From contig CM045989.1 in the NCBI GenBank assembly GCA_025175895.1, positions 133,747,272-133,811,271 on the forward strand: a DNA stretch of 64,000 bases, in the 5' to 3' direction. This document shows, piece after piece, positions 1 to 10,608 of the stretch. The stretch is from Wurfbainia villosa. Its lineage: Eukaryota; Streptophyta; Magnoliopsida; Zingiberales; Zingiberaceae. Both the position numbers and the translations under genes were made by a program. Numbering within the stretch: the first letter of the stretch is position 1; each line of letters starts with the position of its first letter. The notes beneath the pieces are model-generated. The model was given only the letters and a program-made list of their open reading frames with translations. It searched no databases and was not told the origin of the DNA.

Positions 1-877
1 GTAGCTCCTTCTTTGACTTTCTTGCTCCCCCTAGGGCATTGATTCCTAAAATGCCTCGGTTGTTGGCACTTGAAGCAAATGATGTTCTCTTTGCTTCTTC
101 TAGTGGGGGCACCGGCATCCTTGCCTTTTTCGTGACTTTTAGACGCCGGAGGAGCTTTCTTGACCTTCTTTGGACACTTGCTCTTATAGTGCCCAAACTC
201 CCTATACTCAAAACATATTATATGAATTTTATTTTGAAACGGTGTGTTTGAGTTACCTGGGGTATTTGTGGTGGTCGAAGTGGATTCTTCATCTCTCCCG
301 GAGGTAGATGACTTCTCTTGAGGTTGCTCCGGTGTGGGAATTCTCTCCTCCCCCTCAATCCTAGGGGTGGAGGCTTCTTCCACCTTTTCCAATTCCTCTT
401 CCACCGATCCGGAAGTTAACACCTCTTTAACTTCCGAATCCTCACTTGCTTGTGAGGATGATGGACTCGCTTCATCAGCCTCTTCCTCTTCTTGAGCCGA
501 TGAACACTCCTCTTCTTGGACCGGTAATGAATCTTCATGGAGCTTTGCCACTTGGCTCCATAGATCCTTGGCATCTATATAATTACCAAACATACACAGG
601 ATATTGTTAGGTATTAAATTAATCAAAAATTTCATTACCTTATCATTTTCTCGAAGGCTTAGACTTGCTCTTCGGTCTATCTCTTCTTCTTGAGGAATCC
701 TCCCTTTGGTCCTTTTGGATATTCAAATCCTTCCATCAAAATAGATCATTCCTCAAAGTCTCTCATCATGATGAAATCTTCAATTCTTCTCTTCCAAGAA
801 TTGAAGTCTTCTCGTCCATATAGTGCGTAAGGGATTGGCGTGTTGATATCCCATCCCAACATCTCTTGAATCTCCAT
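1..877 (-). pseudogene. gag pseudogene of gag-bearing Copia element A0 (truncated by window edge)
   Basis: Reading the minus strand from an ATG at 877-875 gives the same protein type as the gags at 37470-39203 and 58506-60268: an N-terminal domain with a LGWDINTP-like start, a SWKRRIEDF block, a glutamate-rich linker, then two CCHC zinc knuckles near 40-230. Known role of this family: capsid protein that packages element RNA. The frame is broken by a stop in the RDFEEW block and by a frameshift after the PKGPKG block. The C-terminal part lies outside the window. The two knuckles and the WKR...LAKLHE layout resemble Sirevirus-type Copia gag; that assignment is inference. Confidence 0.75.
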
Positions 878-929
878 CTTCTTTCTCAAGCAGTTTGCTC
901 CTGGAGGTTAGTCCGTAGAAGAGCTCCGG

Positions 930-941
930 GCTATGATACCA
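930..941 (-). other. Primer binding site of element A0
   Basis: On the minus strand this reads TGGTATCATAGC, one base different from the initiator tRNA-Met priming sequence TGGTATCAGAGC. It lies two bases from the LTR edge, which fixes the element orientation as minus. Confidence 0.8.
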
Positions 942-943
942 AT

Positions 944-2468
944 TGTAGAGGATTCAGTGGTCGCTAGAGGGGGTGAATAGCGCTTTTCGATGCTCGATGG
1001 ATTACGATCATGTTCGTCTCTACAAGTCATGTTAGCGCAGCGGAATATATAGCAATAACAAAACAAGACAAACACAATTCACAACATGAAATATAACGTG
1101 GTTCGGAACCGAATGGTTCCTACTCCACAGATCGGGCTCTAAAAGCCCTAGCAATGTAAACACGCACTACTAATCACAATAACTCCTTCTCGACACAAGT
1201 CGGAGGTGGAGAAACCTCATATAAATGATCTTACAACAGTAAGAAATAAATACAAGCAATTACAATAAGGAAATGCACTACAAGTAAAGGAAAAACACTT
1301 TACAATTGTCTTTGGATTGCTTGCTTTTGGTTGCTTGAAGAATAGCCTTGGAGACCCTGATTTGCAGCAACAAATCGCCCTAAAGTAGCTCAAGAACCGG
1401 TTGTGATTTCCTCCTCCACGAGCTCCATTTAAAGCTGCTGCTTGGGCTGGAAATCGCCTTTCAGTCGACTGCTCAGGACCATCAGTCGACTGATGACACT
1501 GTTGTTGTGAGACAATGGTGTGATCCACATTGGAAAAATCTAACGGATAGGACATCAGTCGACTAATCAAGCCTTCACTCGACTGCTAGCCCTAGCAGTC
1601 GAGTCTGACTCTATTCTATGCCCTAATTCTCGAGCACCAGTCGACTGATCACCTGATCAGTCGACTGATCGAGCAAGCAGTCGACTGCTGAGCCAATTTT
1701 CACAGTCAAACCCTAGTTGACTCACACCAGTCGACTGCTCATTGGTCTCAGTCGACTAATACACCTCAAACATGAGGTTTTAACTCAAGTATGATTCCCT
1801 CATACTTGCTAGACCACCCTTAGCCTAGACCTAAACCTTCTAGCCACCTCCGTCAGCCTCACGCCTATCGGATCCCTCTAAGTCATCCATGACTTGTTCA
1901 TCCATGCGCTAGCCTTCAGGTGCTTGCATCGGATATGTCATTCTAACGGTGTCTACACCGCCAAGGCACATTGGACTTACGCTGCCAAGACTCTGCTTGG
2001 ACTTTACACCACCAACCATTGGACTTATGCTGCCAAGACTTCACCCTTGGACTTTACGCCGCCAATATCAAACCTCTTGGACTTTTCAAATGCCAAGTAC
2101 TCATGACTTGGACTTTCAACGCCAAGACTACACCCTTGGGCTTACGTGGTCAAGACTACACTCTTGGACTTTCCAAATGCCAACCCATGTTGGACTTTTC
2201 CTTGCCAAGACCCATGCTTGGACTTTACATGCCAAGTACTCAAGACTTGGACTTTCCATGACATGGTCAGCCCCAGTCAACCATCAAAATCCCTCTCGAG
2301 TCAAACTCGAGTCCGGTCAATCATGACCCGGGTCGATTGCTTCAACAATCTCCCCAAAACATTATCAGACATCAATGTCAAACATCAATGTCAAATGTCA
2401 AACATCAAAACATCTCTCGAGTCAAACTCGAGTCCGGTCAATCGTGACCTGGGTCGATTGCACCAACA
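944..2468 (-). mobile_element. 5' LTR of element A0 (about 1.5 kb)
   Basis: Read on +, the LTR starts TGTAGAGG next to the primer site and ends in GCACCAACA, the same end as the LTRs at 35632, 40776, 56639 and 62412. It contains the shared blocks CTAGAGGGGGTGAATAGCG, AGCGCAGCGGAA and ATATAACGTGGTTCGGAACC, then a palindrome-rich tract, then degenerate repeats of CTTGGACTTT and GCCAAGAC. The partner LTR is beyond the left edge, so the target duplication cannot be checked. Confidence 0.85.
1462..1757. repeat. CAGTCGACTG palindrome array in the A0 LTR
   Basis: The perfect 10-bp palindrome CAGTCGACTG occurs about six times here, with several one-base variants (CAGTCGACTA, CACTCGACTG). It lies between the putative transcript start side of the LTR and its outer repeat block, that is, in presumptive U3 for a minus-strand element. 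Confidence 0.8.
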
Positions 2469-3827
2469 TCCAAGTCATGGGTACTTGGCAAGGAAAGTCC
2501 AAAGATATAGTCTTGGCGGCATAAGTCCAAGTGTGTAGTCTTAGTGGCGTAAAGTCCAAGTGAACTTTGGCGGTGAAAGTCCAAGTATGAATACTTGGCA
2601 TTTAGGAAGTCCTAGGGTGTGATATTGGCGACGTAAAGTCCAAGTTGTAGTCTTGGTGGCATAAGTCCAATGTTTGGCGGTGTAAAGTCCAAGTGTTTGT
2701 CTTGGCAACATAAGTCCAAATGTATTTTGGCAAAGTAGACCCGATTAGCATAAGAATAGCCGATGGAAGCACCTGAAGGCTAGCCTATGGATGAACAAAT
2801 CATGGATGACTTGGAGGGATCCTATAGGCGTGAGACTGATGGAGATGGCTAGAAGGCTTAGGTCTAGGCTAAGGGTGGTCTATCAAGTATGAGGGGATCA
2901 TACTCGAGTTAAATGTCATGTTTAAGGTTTATCAGTCAACTGGGGTTATGGATCAGTCGGCTAGTCGAGTGTTTGACACTTGATAGCCTAGTCAACTCAG
3001 AGCAGTCGACTGGGGTTATACCCCAATCGACTTGTCGGGGAGTCGACTGAGGCTCGACTGTTGATCTGTGGCTTTGGCAGTCGACTTCTAGGGTTTAGCA
3101 GTCGACTAGTCCACATTAGTCGACTGCTAGGGTTTAGCAGTTGATTGGAGAAGGTGGACACGTGCATAGAAGGTTCTATAGTCGGCTGGCCAGCCGACTA
3201 TTGGGCATCAGTCGACTACTGCGGTATCCATTGGAGTTTTTCCAACGTGGATTGAACCGTTTTGAGACAATGACACTGTGAGCAGTCGACTAGTGCTTTT
3301 TGGCAGTCAACTGCTAGGTGCGAAATCAGCCCGAGTAGAGGTTAAAAGGAAGCTACAATGTAGAATTTCGACATGGGTTTTCTTGGGCAATTTTGAAGCG
3401 AAGTTTTGGTGCATTTCAGGGTCTTTAAAGGCATCTCCAAGCAACCAACAAGCAAGCAAAACATTCAAGTTCTTGTATTTCAATTGTAGTTCATTTGTAG
3501 TTGCTTGTATTTATTCTTATTGTTATAAGATTCTTATATGAGATTTCTCCACCTCTGATGTGTTGTCGAGAAGGAGAAGATTTAGTGGTAGTGTGCATCA
3601 CTAGAGCTCACTTGAACTCGACCCGTGAAGTAGTAACCCTAGGTTCCGAACCACGTTATATATTCATGTTATGCTTGTGTTTGTTTTCATTTGTTATTTG
3701 TATTTGTATTCCATTGCGCTAACAACAATTGTAGACAAGCAATCGAACGAACACGTACAAATTTCAAGTGACGAAGCAAAATCGCTATTCACCCCCCCCC
3801 CCCTCTAGCGATGCCATCGTTCCTAAT
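2469..3827 (+). mobile_element. Inverted, 5'-truncated LTR of a related family
   Basis: This is the reverse orientation of the same LTR plan: degenerate AAGTCCAAG repeats first, then GGTCTAGGCTAAGGGTGGTC, a palindrome tract (about 2935-3314), CCACGTTATAT, and finally CGCTATTCACCCCCC and CCTCTAGCGATG, ending near CCTAATA. It starts abruptly inside the repeat block exactly where A0 ends, so A0 appears to have inserted into it. The other half would lie left of the window. No primer site follows it, so it may be a solo LTR. Confidence 0.75.
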
Positions 3828-4212
3828 ACTATGGATTCCAAAGTACTAACCTATCAAGATGAATCATAACTACTTATGTACTAAGTTCACCCTTCGGAGT
3901 TTTCAATAAGTGTATGTAAAAGTAAAAGTAATAGGTGAAAAATAGAGAGCATCCATTATAGCATCACAAATTGAATACCACAAGATAAAAGAAAGTAAAT
4001 TGCTTATGTCACAGAAACACATTACTATGATACTTCTCAAAAATTTACTGAAGTAAACTATCGAATCAAACAAAATAAGTACAGGAAGAAACCTAAAAAC
4101 TTCTATATGCAATGAAAACTAAAACAAATGTAAACAAAGGTAACCACTGAAATTAAGAGACAAATATCTAAACCTATCAAAATAAGAAAAAGCGCAATAT
4201 CAAAAAATGTCA
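3828..4212 (-). mobile_element. 3' LTR fragment of a decayed Athila-type Gypsy element
   Basis: AT-rich sequence with no coding potential. On the minus strand it starts TGACATTTTTTG directly after a purine tract, as expected for the start of a 3' LTR. It is cut short by the inverted LTR that ends at 3827. The assignment depends on the neighbouring env-like ORF and is tentative. Confidence 0.45.
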
Positions 4213-4237
4213 CCAACCCCCCCCCCGACTTAGAGTC
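4213..4237 (-). other. Polypurine tract of the Athila-type element
   Basis: The minus strand reads AAGTC followed by about ten G and TTGG directly before TGACATT. A G-rich purine run bordering a TG start is the usual plus-strand primer of an LTR retrotransposon. Confidence 0.45.
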
Positions 4238-4389
4238 AATCATACATCTAGCGTGGTGGTCTAGGTGGAAAATCGAGCAATCTCGGCATCTCTGGCTCGT
4301 GAGAGAGTTGCAAGCTCAACTGCTAGTGCCACATATATATGTGGTTGACCTGTGAGCTGGTAGATACAATGACAGCTCTGTGGTCCTCC

Positions 4390-4770
4390 TCCCGGGCCCA
4401 CTGTGAATGTGCATCCCTCATAATTTGTCGCATCTCTTGGTAGTACTCGACGTCCTCCTGAAATTAATGCTTTGCATGGCCATAGAACTCCTTAGTTCTC
4501 TGGTAATGTTGCTGGGTGTGTCCATAAAACTCCTCCTCCTGCTAGAAATGACCCCGCATGTCCTGAAACTCTGTCTGTGTGAATATCTACTGCTCCTCCC
4601 ACCGCTGCACTGCTTAGTGTAGATGTCATCGAGGTACGATCGGAACTCCAAGAAATCAAAAGTAGAATGATCTGCATCATGCTCAAAAGAAGCAAAAGAA
4701 TGTAGAGCAGTCTCGGGTTGTGGGCTAGGAAGGCTCCTATGCATAGGTGGATCTAATGGTGCATGACGTG
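4390..4770 (-). pseudogene. Athila-type downstream ORF, 3' part (broken)
   Basis: The minus strand encodes, with several stops, a glutamine- and tyrosine-rich helical stretch (blocks such as EEFYGHTQQHYQR and EYYQEMRQIM), typical of the C-terminal end of the extra ORF found after pol in Athila-type elements. It lines up as the continuation of the ORF at 17919-18958, from which it is separated by Copia element B. Function of this ORF family is not settled; it sits in the env-like position. The minus-strand frame that is open at 4418-4744 is a different frame and probably not the real one. Confidence 0.5.
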
Positions 4771-4775
4771 AAGGT

Positions 4776-5887
4776 TGTTGGACGTTGTGGGATCATGCAC
4801 AGTGGAAGCAAAGAGAATAAAACAAATTTATTTCATCCCAAACATCCCCTGGCGACTAGGAATTCTTACTTTGACATAAATACATGCAATAACGAAAGAA
4901 GAAGAAGAGTTATATCTTTGGGATTCTTTTAAATCCATAAAAACCAATAGTAAAGCTCACAAGTCTTGCCTCTATTGGTATCCACGCCGAGATCACCTGA
5001 GATAAATCCTCGAGCAATAAGTCTTCATCTCTGATTGGTGTTAGCCAACCGACGGAGACGAGAAAGGGAGAGAGAGGAAGAAGACGACTACGAAGAACAA
5101 AAATCTTAGATTACCTCCAAAGAATATAAAAAGATCTATTTATAGATCACTTGATTAGGGAATCTCAGGAGGCTTAAACAAAACCTATCTTACCATAAAT
5201 ATTCCATAATTTCGGTAAGAATAACCCAGGAAATTTCCTTTCAAGAACTCATCAAAATTCGACAACATGCGACACGACCGTGTGTCCTACACACGGTCGG
5301 CCGTACCTGGACACATAGTTGGCCATGTGTCATGCTGAGCACAACCCTGATTTTGGTCTTTTTTGGCCAAAGCTAGGCAAGACCGTGTGAGGCTTTATAT
5401 GGTTCATTTAACTTTGTTTAAGTGTGATATGTTCGTGCCAAGCCTCGGCATGGCCATAGGAGGTTCTATAGCCTCCGTTTTGCATCGTCTTGGTCTGGTC
5501 CAACCATATATGATCTCTCTCATTGAGAATCTCATTCTTATACTTGTTTTACATCTTTAGATCACTCATATTGCATGTGACCCAATAGGTTCCCGACTAT
5601 ATTGGCAATTCATAATTAACCCATTAATTATGAATATATCATGAATGACACCTAGTAGTGCATCATGATCCCCAATTGACCGAAAATTCCAAATCAACTC
5701 TAGAACATTTCTGAACTCTTAATCAACTACAAGAAGTTTGTGCCTTATTCCTTTCATTCATCCTATACCCACTTGGTTCAAGACATGGTCTATGTGATCG
5801 TCCCCACTAGGTTAACTGCGTCACACCTAGCCCAAGTTTATTTTCTTGTCCTGTGGATTTAAGTTGCTCCTACATGTTCTCAAGAAG
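4776..5887 (-). mobile_element. 3' LTR of Copia B, first part
   Basis: Matches 16103-17230 closely, starting TGTTGGAC and running through the AAACAAATTTATTTCATCC block. It contains the motif ACACACGGTCGG and relatives around 5270-5330. It is interrupted by the LINE near AAGAAG at 5882-5890 and resumes at 9713. Confidence 0.88.
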
Positions 5888-5892
5888 AAGTT

Positions 5893-6774
5893 AGTTTATG
5901 CAGGGGCATTCTATTGGAGATAACATTTGTTTGACTCAGAAATTGCTTTGGAAGTATGCGCGGAAAAGGGGTTCTCCTAGGTGTATGCTCAAGGTTGACT
6001 TGAGGAAGGCTTTTGAAATGATTGATTGGGATTTTCTCATGATGGCACTCGTTGGTTTTGGTCTTCCCCAACGCTATTGTGGATGGGTTAGAGAGTGTGT
6101 TACGACGGTTTTATATTCTATAACTCTGAACGGGGGCATTTATGGTTTCTTCAGTGGTCGCCGGGGGTTGAGGCAAGGGATCCACTTTCGTCGTTGCCTT
6201 TTGGGATGGTCATTGAGGTTTTGTCACGAAGGTTGAGGGACACTTCCTTGCTGCCATCTTTTCATTACCATCCTATGTGTAAGGAAGCTGGCATCACTCA
6301 CCTTGCTTATGCAGATGATCTGATGATGTTTGCACGGGTGGATGTTAGCTCGATCATGGTGCTTGGGGGCTGCTTGGAGCGGTTTGGGGCTGAGGCGGGT
6401 TTGAGGGCTAATCCATTGAAGTCTCATATGTATATGGTGGGTGTGGATGCTGTGATGAAGGCCCAGCTTCTAGGCATTATTGGATTTCAAGAGGGTACAT
6501 TCCCATTTAGATATCTAGGGATTCCACTTGCGGCGGAGAAGTTGCGCATTGATAACTATGGACCATTGCTCGAGGCTATCACGCGGAAGGTCAATGCTTG
6601 GACAAAGCATACATTATCCTATGCAGGCAGATTAGAGTTGGTGGGTTCTGTTCTTCAGGAGTTAGTGTGTTATTGGTTTTCTATGCTCCCGTTTCCTTGT
6701 GGTGTGATTAGGAAAATTCATGGTATCTGTCGGGCATTTGTATGGGCTTCTAAGCATCCTCCGGCGGCATGGAG
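5893..6774 (+). pseudogene. LINE reverse transcriptase, N-terminal half of the preserved part
   Basis: Non-LTR reverse transcriptase. Visible blocks: a DNICLTQ stretch, then KVDLRKAFEMIDWDF, GFFSGRRGLRQG, the catalytic box LAYADDLMMF (about 6301-6330) and FRYLGIPLA. These are the standard RT blocks of plant L1 elements; the enzyme copies LINE RNA at a nicked chromosomal target. A one-base loss near 6178, between LRQG and DPLSS, shifts the frame, so the gene is dead. The 5' part with the endonuclease is missing through truncation. The coding sequence continues after the solo LTR at 8658. Confidence 0.88.
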
Positions 6775-6860
6775 TGTTGGTGCAGTGGGCACCTAAGTCA
6801 AACCTGAGTTTTGATTATAGCAAACGATACAAAGTTAAGCTCATATCATTATCTCACGAG

Positions 6861-7566
6861 CAGTGTTCTAAAAATCGGCGATTTTGTCCGATTAGGTGGC
6901 GCCTAGGCGGTGGACGCTCGTCCACCGCCCCGACATTCATAGAGGCGACACCGCTAGGCGTCGCTGCATTCATCGACGGCATCGTCGCTTTAATCGGCGC
7001 CCAGAGCGATTAATCGACATTAATCAGGGCGATCGAAGTTCGATTAATCGCGACAGCACAACAAAGAATCGATATGCCCCGACACGAGCGACACGCCCGT
7101 GCCAATGAGAACGCGGCGTGTCGCGCGGGAGTGTGCGACACGCCTGCGTGCAAATGAGGGCACGTGTCGTATGTGAGAAATGTGTGACACGCCCATGCCA
7201 AGGCGTGTCGCACATTTGATATGGGCGTGTCACACATTTCCAATTCTTATTATTATTATTGCAATGGATTTTTAATATTGTTTGCAATTATGTTTTTAAT
7301 TCTTATATTTTACAATCTTAAACGTTTTTAATATTCTTGTTACTTGTTGAGTTGTTGTTAGTTGTTATTTGTTACATGCATGTGGAGGCTATAAAGTGAG
7401 TTTTGACTTTTGAGTGCCCCTAATATATTAATTTTTTTATATATTATTATATTTAAAATATTAAAAAAATCGACCGCCTAGAAACCGCCTAGGCGGCCGC
7501 CTAGTCGCCTAGGCGCTAGGCGGCGAGTGACCGCCCGCCTACCGTCTAGCACTTTTTAGAACACTG
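6861..7566. mobile_element. hAT-type MITE (706 bp)
   Basis: Terminal inverted repeats CAGTGTTCTAAAAA and TTTTTAGAACACTG, with an exact 8-bp duplication CTCACGAG at 6853-6860 and 7567-7574. TIRs starting CAGTG and 8-bp duplications are hallmarks of hAT elements. There is no transposase. The inside has GC-rich clusters of CCTAGGCG near both ends and repeated ACACGCC-type motifs at 7080-7220. Confidence 0.92.
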
Positions 7567-7898
7567 CTCACGAGCATAATCGAGTGTACAGAAAAGTGAT
7601 AAAACTGGAGCTGAAGGCTGGCGACACCCGGAAGAAGCCACGGTGGTCAGGTGACACTCGAGTGACTTCGGAGGGAGCTGAAGGAATCGAGTGGAAGGCC
7701 GGAAGCAAGAGCTACAAAGTAAGTATCGAGGTAAGCTCATGTGTGTGAGAGTAAGTGAGGTCGTATCCTCCTTACGGGGATGGTCTTAAGCGTAGATTCG
7801 ACCAAAGACATCCCATGGATGGTCTAGGTCAAAATCGGACAGTCAGCGGGCGTCGAAATTATGTTTTTATTAAGCTAACTTGTGATTTCAGCAAACAT

Positions 7899-8048
7899 CA
7901 GTCGACTGCCCACAAGAGCCACTCGACTGCCTTAAATCAGTCGACTGCCCACAAGAGCCACTCGACTGCCTTAAATCAGTCGACTGCTGAGTGTTGCGAC
8001 TCAACTGGCGCTGCCATCAGTCGACTGATGATGGCCATCAGTCGACTG
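7899..8048. repeat. CAGTCGACTG array in the solo LTR
   Basis: Five exact copies of CAGTCGACTG, including a duplicated unit CCCACAAGAGCCACTCGACT. The array lies roughly 110 bp upstream of a TATA box, that is, in U3. Confidence 0.85.
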
Positions 8049-8155
8049 ATGGTCAAGGATCAGCTTCGAGGAGTCAAATCTTATCACCTCATTCCAAGGA
8101 GCTTGGTGCCCAATTTTGATTGGTTGAAGACCCACTCGATGAGGGGCTCAAAAGC

Positions 8156-8164
8156 TATAAAAGG
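8156..8164 (+). promoter_or_regulatory. TATA box of the solo LTR
   Basis: TATAAAAGG lies between the palindrome array and a sequence resembling the R region, with the G-rich/C-rich end block further down. Position and sequence fit a Pol II LTR promoter; no experimental start is known. Confidence 0.6.
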
Positions 8165-8657
8165 AGGGCTTCTCTAAGGGTTTTTCATCAATTCAAAAAG
8201 CCTCCAAGTGCTTCCGATACGCTACGACTCTCCGACATCCCTACGACGAAGCGTTGTAGACATGACGACTAGAGCTCAATCTTCTTCATCTATGAGGCGT
8301 CGATAAAAGTGTTTTTATAGTTTCAATCTGTACTTTAGTTCATTATCGTGTTTTTATCGTAACGAGAAGAGGGGGAGTGTCCCTCTATCTCGATCCTTTT
8401 CGTGGTTTTTGTATTCGATTAACTCCTACCTTCAACGAGGAGGAGTTCGTTAGTGATTTGCCCTCCGTGCGTGGTCAAGGACCACTAGGGCCTTGGATTA
8501 GTAGTCGTAGGCTACGAACCAAGTAAAAAACCCTCTTGTCTTCTTTATTTTTATATTGTTTTATTCTTTCTGCTGCATAACTCAAGTATCGAAATGAACG
8601 AAAGTTTTTATCGCTATTCACCCCCCCCTCTAGCGATCCGTTCGATCCAACATGGAG

Positions 8658-9445
8658 TATTATATGTCTCTCAAGGAACCATAGTGGATATGGGCTTTGG
8701 GATCTACGGGCATGGAATGAGGCTTTGCTAAGCAAGATGCTGTAGGACATAAAGTCAAAGAGGGAATCGCTATGGATCAAATGGGTGAACCAACATTATA
8801 TAAAGGGGGGTGATTTCTGAAGTTGGGAGGCTAAGGCGTCAGATTCGCCTCTTATCAAGCGGCTTGTGGAGGTGAAAAGTAAGATCCAAGGAGGGGGCAG
8901 TGGGATTGGTGAAGCAAACATGAGGATGCTTGATTGGTTTGCAGTGGCAAGAAAAGGGATGGCGAATGCATATGAGTTCTTCCAGCCGAAGGCGTCAGTG
9001 GTACCTTGGGCGTTAGTTGTTTGGAGGCCTGAGATTATGACAAAGCATCGGTTCATGCTTTTGGTTGCTTGCTCATGGGAGGCTGCAGACAGTGAAACAT
9101 ATGGATCATGTATAGGATAAGGAGTGCATGCTATGTCGAAGCAGCCCTGAGTCGAACCTGCATTTGTTCCTTGAGTGTCCGGTTGTAGGGATGTTGTGGA
9201 GTAGAGTGCAGCAATGGTTGGAGATTGAACATGATGGCAGCAAGGTGATGGATCTATTGGCATTCATGGGGTAGTGCTACAAGGGATCGGGTCAAAAGGA
9301 GAGATCCAGGTACTTGGGGATTTCTTCCATGATATATATCCTATGGGAGGCTCGCAATCGATGCCGATTTGAGGGGCTATTGCCGGATGTGGATAGGATG
9401 GTGCGTAAGGTGCAAATACATGTTCATCGCTTCATGGAAGGATAG
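8658..9445 (+). pseudogene. LINE C-terminal region with zinc-binding domain
   Basis: Continues the LINE protein after the solo LTR. In shifting frames one reads LWDLRAWNEALLSKML, then a Cys/His block of the zf-RVT type (ECMLCRSSPESNLH, ECPVVGMLW) near 9120-9200 and ILWEARNRCRFE. This domain is usual at the end of plant L1 ORF2 proteins. Several stops and frameshifts show it is dead. The 3' UTR follows to the TA repeat. Confidence 0.75.
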
Positions 9446-9647
9446 GGCGAATAGATATGGATGTGGAGGGTCTAGTGTTGTGATTTCTCCTTGTGTTCCT
9501 CCTTGTATGTTTTGGTTGTTTGTTATCTTGGGTGTGTGATGTTAATGTGTGTTGTGTTTGGAACGTTGTGGTCTATGCAGACCACAATTAGGGATGCATG
9601 ATGAGTTGGTGTGTATGTTGGGTGTATTGTCCATTGGGCATTTGCCC

Positions 9648-9649
<2 letters not shown>

Positions 9650-9687
<38 letters not shown>
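9650..9687. repeat. (TA)n microsatellite at LINE 3' end
   Basis: About 19 TA units directly before T and A homopolymers at the LINE end; probably grew from the LINE tail. Confidence 0.9.
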
Positions 9688-9689
<2 letters not shown>

Positions 9690-9712
9690 ATTTTTTTTTA
9701 AAAAAAAAGAAG

Positions 9713-10388
9713 ACTATCTTCTTAACATTCTTGCTCTGGCCAAAGATTTCTAAGTAACAATCCTGACAAGAGGTCCAGGATATACATCTCCTTTATATAA
9801 GGAGTGGTAAATCCTCTGTGGGTTATTCAAATACCTTTTATCACTTTGACTTATATCAATCCAGAGTTACACCTCCTATGGAGATGGTTGCGAAGAAGTC
9901 AAAGTATAAGACATCATAATCAAGATGACTTGAATACCTAAAGTCTAAAGAATCTCGCACTCAAGCTACAATGATACTTCATCGACATTAATAACCATAT
10001 GAAGTCTCATAGTAGGTCACTCCAATGAACTAGTTACCTTAACTAGCATCCACATGTTCACTCTCAACATCCCTATGCTTCCATTCAGTGAGTACCGAAT
10101 GTTTGGATAAATCAATGAGCATAACATGTTCTAGTCTCACATAATTGATGATGTCCAATTTCATCAATTCATCGACTATGGATAGTTTCAATACTTATAC
10201 ATTTACACATGATGAGATACTCACTAATTGTGATCTAATCACAATTTCTCTCATACTATGTATCGTATTGTGGACTTCAGTAGATGAGTTTATGATCCAA
10301 TCAAATACATAGATAATAAATACTCAAATAGTGAATTTTATTAATAACTTCTAAGTCGATTGCCTTAGGACACTTCTCAATTATATCA
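9713..10388 (-). mobile_element. 3' LTR of Copia B, second part
   Basis: Matches 17236-17913. Ends TTATATCA directly before the polypurine tract. Confidence 0.88.
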
Positions 10389-10401
10389 TACTCCCACTTG
10401 G
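10389..10401 (-). other. Polypurine tract of Copia B
   Basis: The minus strand reads CCAAGTGGGAGTA directly before the LTR start TGATATAA; AAGTGGGAG is a common plant Copia tract. Confidence 0.7.
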
Positions 10402-10608
10402 TCTATAGCCAATCGCCTTGGTATCTAATACCATAGGCATCTGTCTCTCAAACTCTTCTTCGGGAAGAGATTTTGTCAAGGGATCTGGTAGATTCCTATC
10501 GGTGGAAACTCTCTCTATTTGTACGTCTCTTTTATTTATGATCTCTCTGATCAGATGGTAATGGAGAAATATGTGTTTGGATCGTTGATGAGACTATGGT
10601 TTCTTCAC

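Larger units (their letters stand above)
6775..8652 (+). mobile_element. Solo LTR in the LINE, duplication TGGAG
   Basis: Starts TGTTGGTGCAG, ends GATCCAACA, and is flanked by TGGAG at 6770-6774 and 8653-8657. No internal domain is present, so it is a solo LTR left by LTR-LTR recombination. Without the nested MITE it is about 1.16 kb. Its end (CGCTATTCACCCCCCC, CTCTAGCGATCCG) and palindrome array tie it to the A0/A1/A2 group, although most of its sequence differs. Confidence 0.9.
5891..9706 (+). mobile_element. 5'-truncated L1-type LINE
   Basis: A LINE body (5891-6774 plus 8653-9706) with reverse transcriptase and C-terminal zinc-binding domain, inserted in the left LTR of Copia B. It starts inside the RT domain, as 5'-truncated LINEs do, and ends in a TA repeat and T/A runs. 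A short duplication AAGAAG is visible at 5885-5890 and 9707-9712. Removing it restores the LTR sequence seen at 17220-17240. It was later split by a solo LTR. Confidence 0.85.

Noticed and set aside
1462..1757. Regularly recurring palindrome as a CRISPR array
   Set aside because: Spacing is irregular, spacers are related to one another, and the host is a plant; the sequence lies inside an LTR.
4390..4770. Env-like ORF as evidence of an infectious retrovirus
   Set aside because: No signal peptide or membrane segment visible and many stops; it is a decayed Athila-type downstream ORF.
7755..8177. A 140-codon + strand frame in the solo LTR
   Set aside because: It covers the palindrome array and U3, and its repeats (QSTAHKSHSTALN) come from the DNA duplication there.
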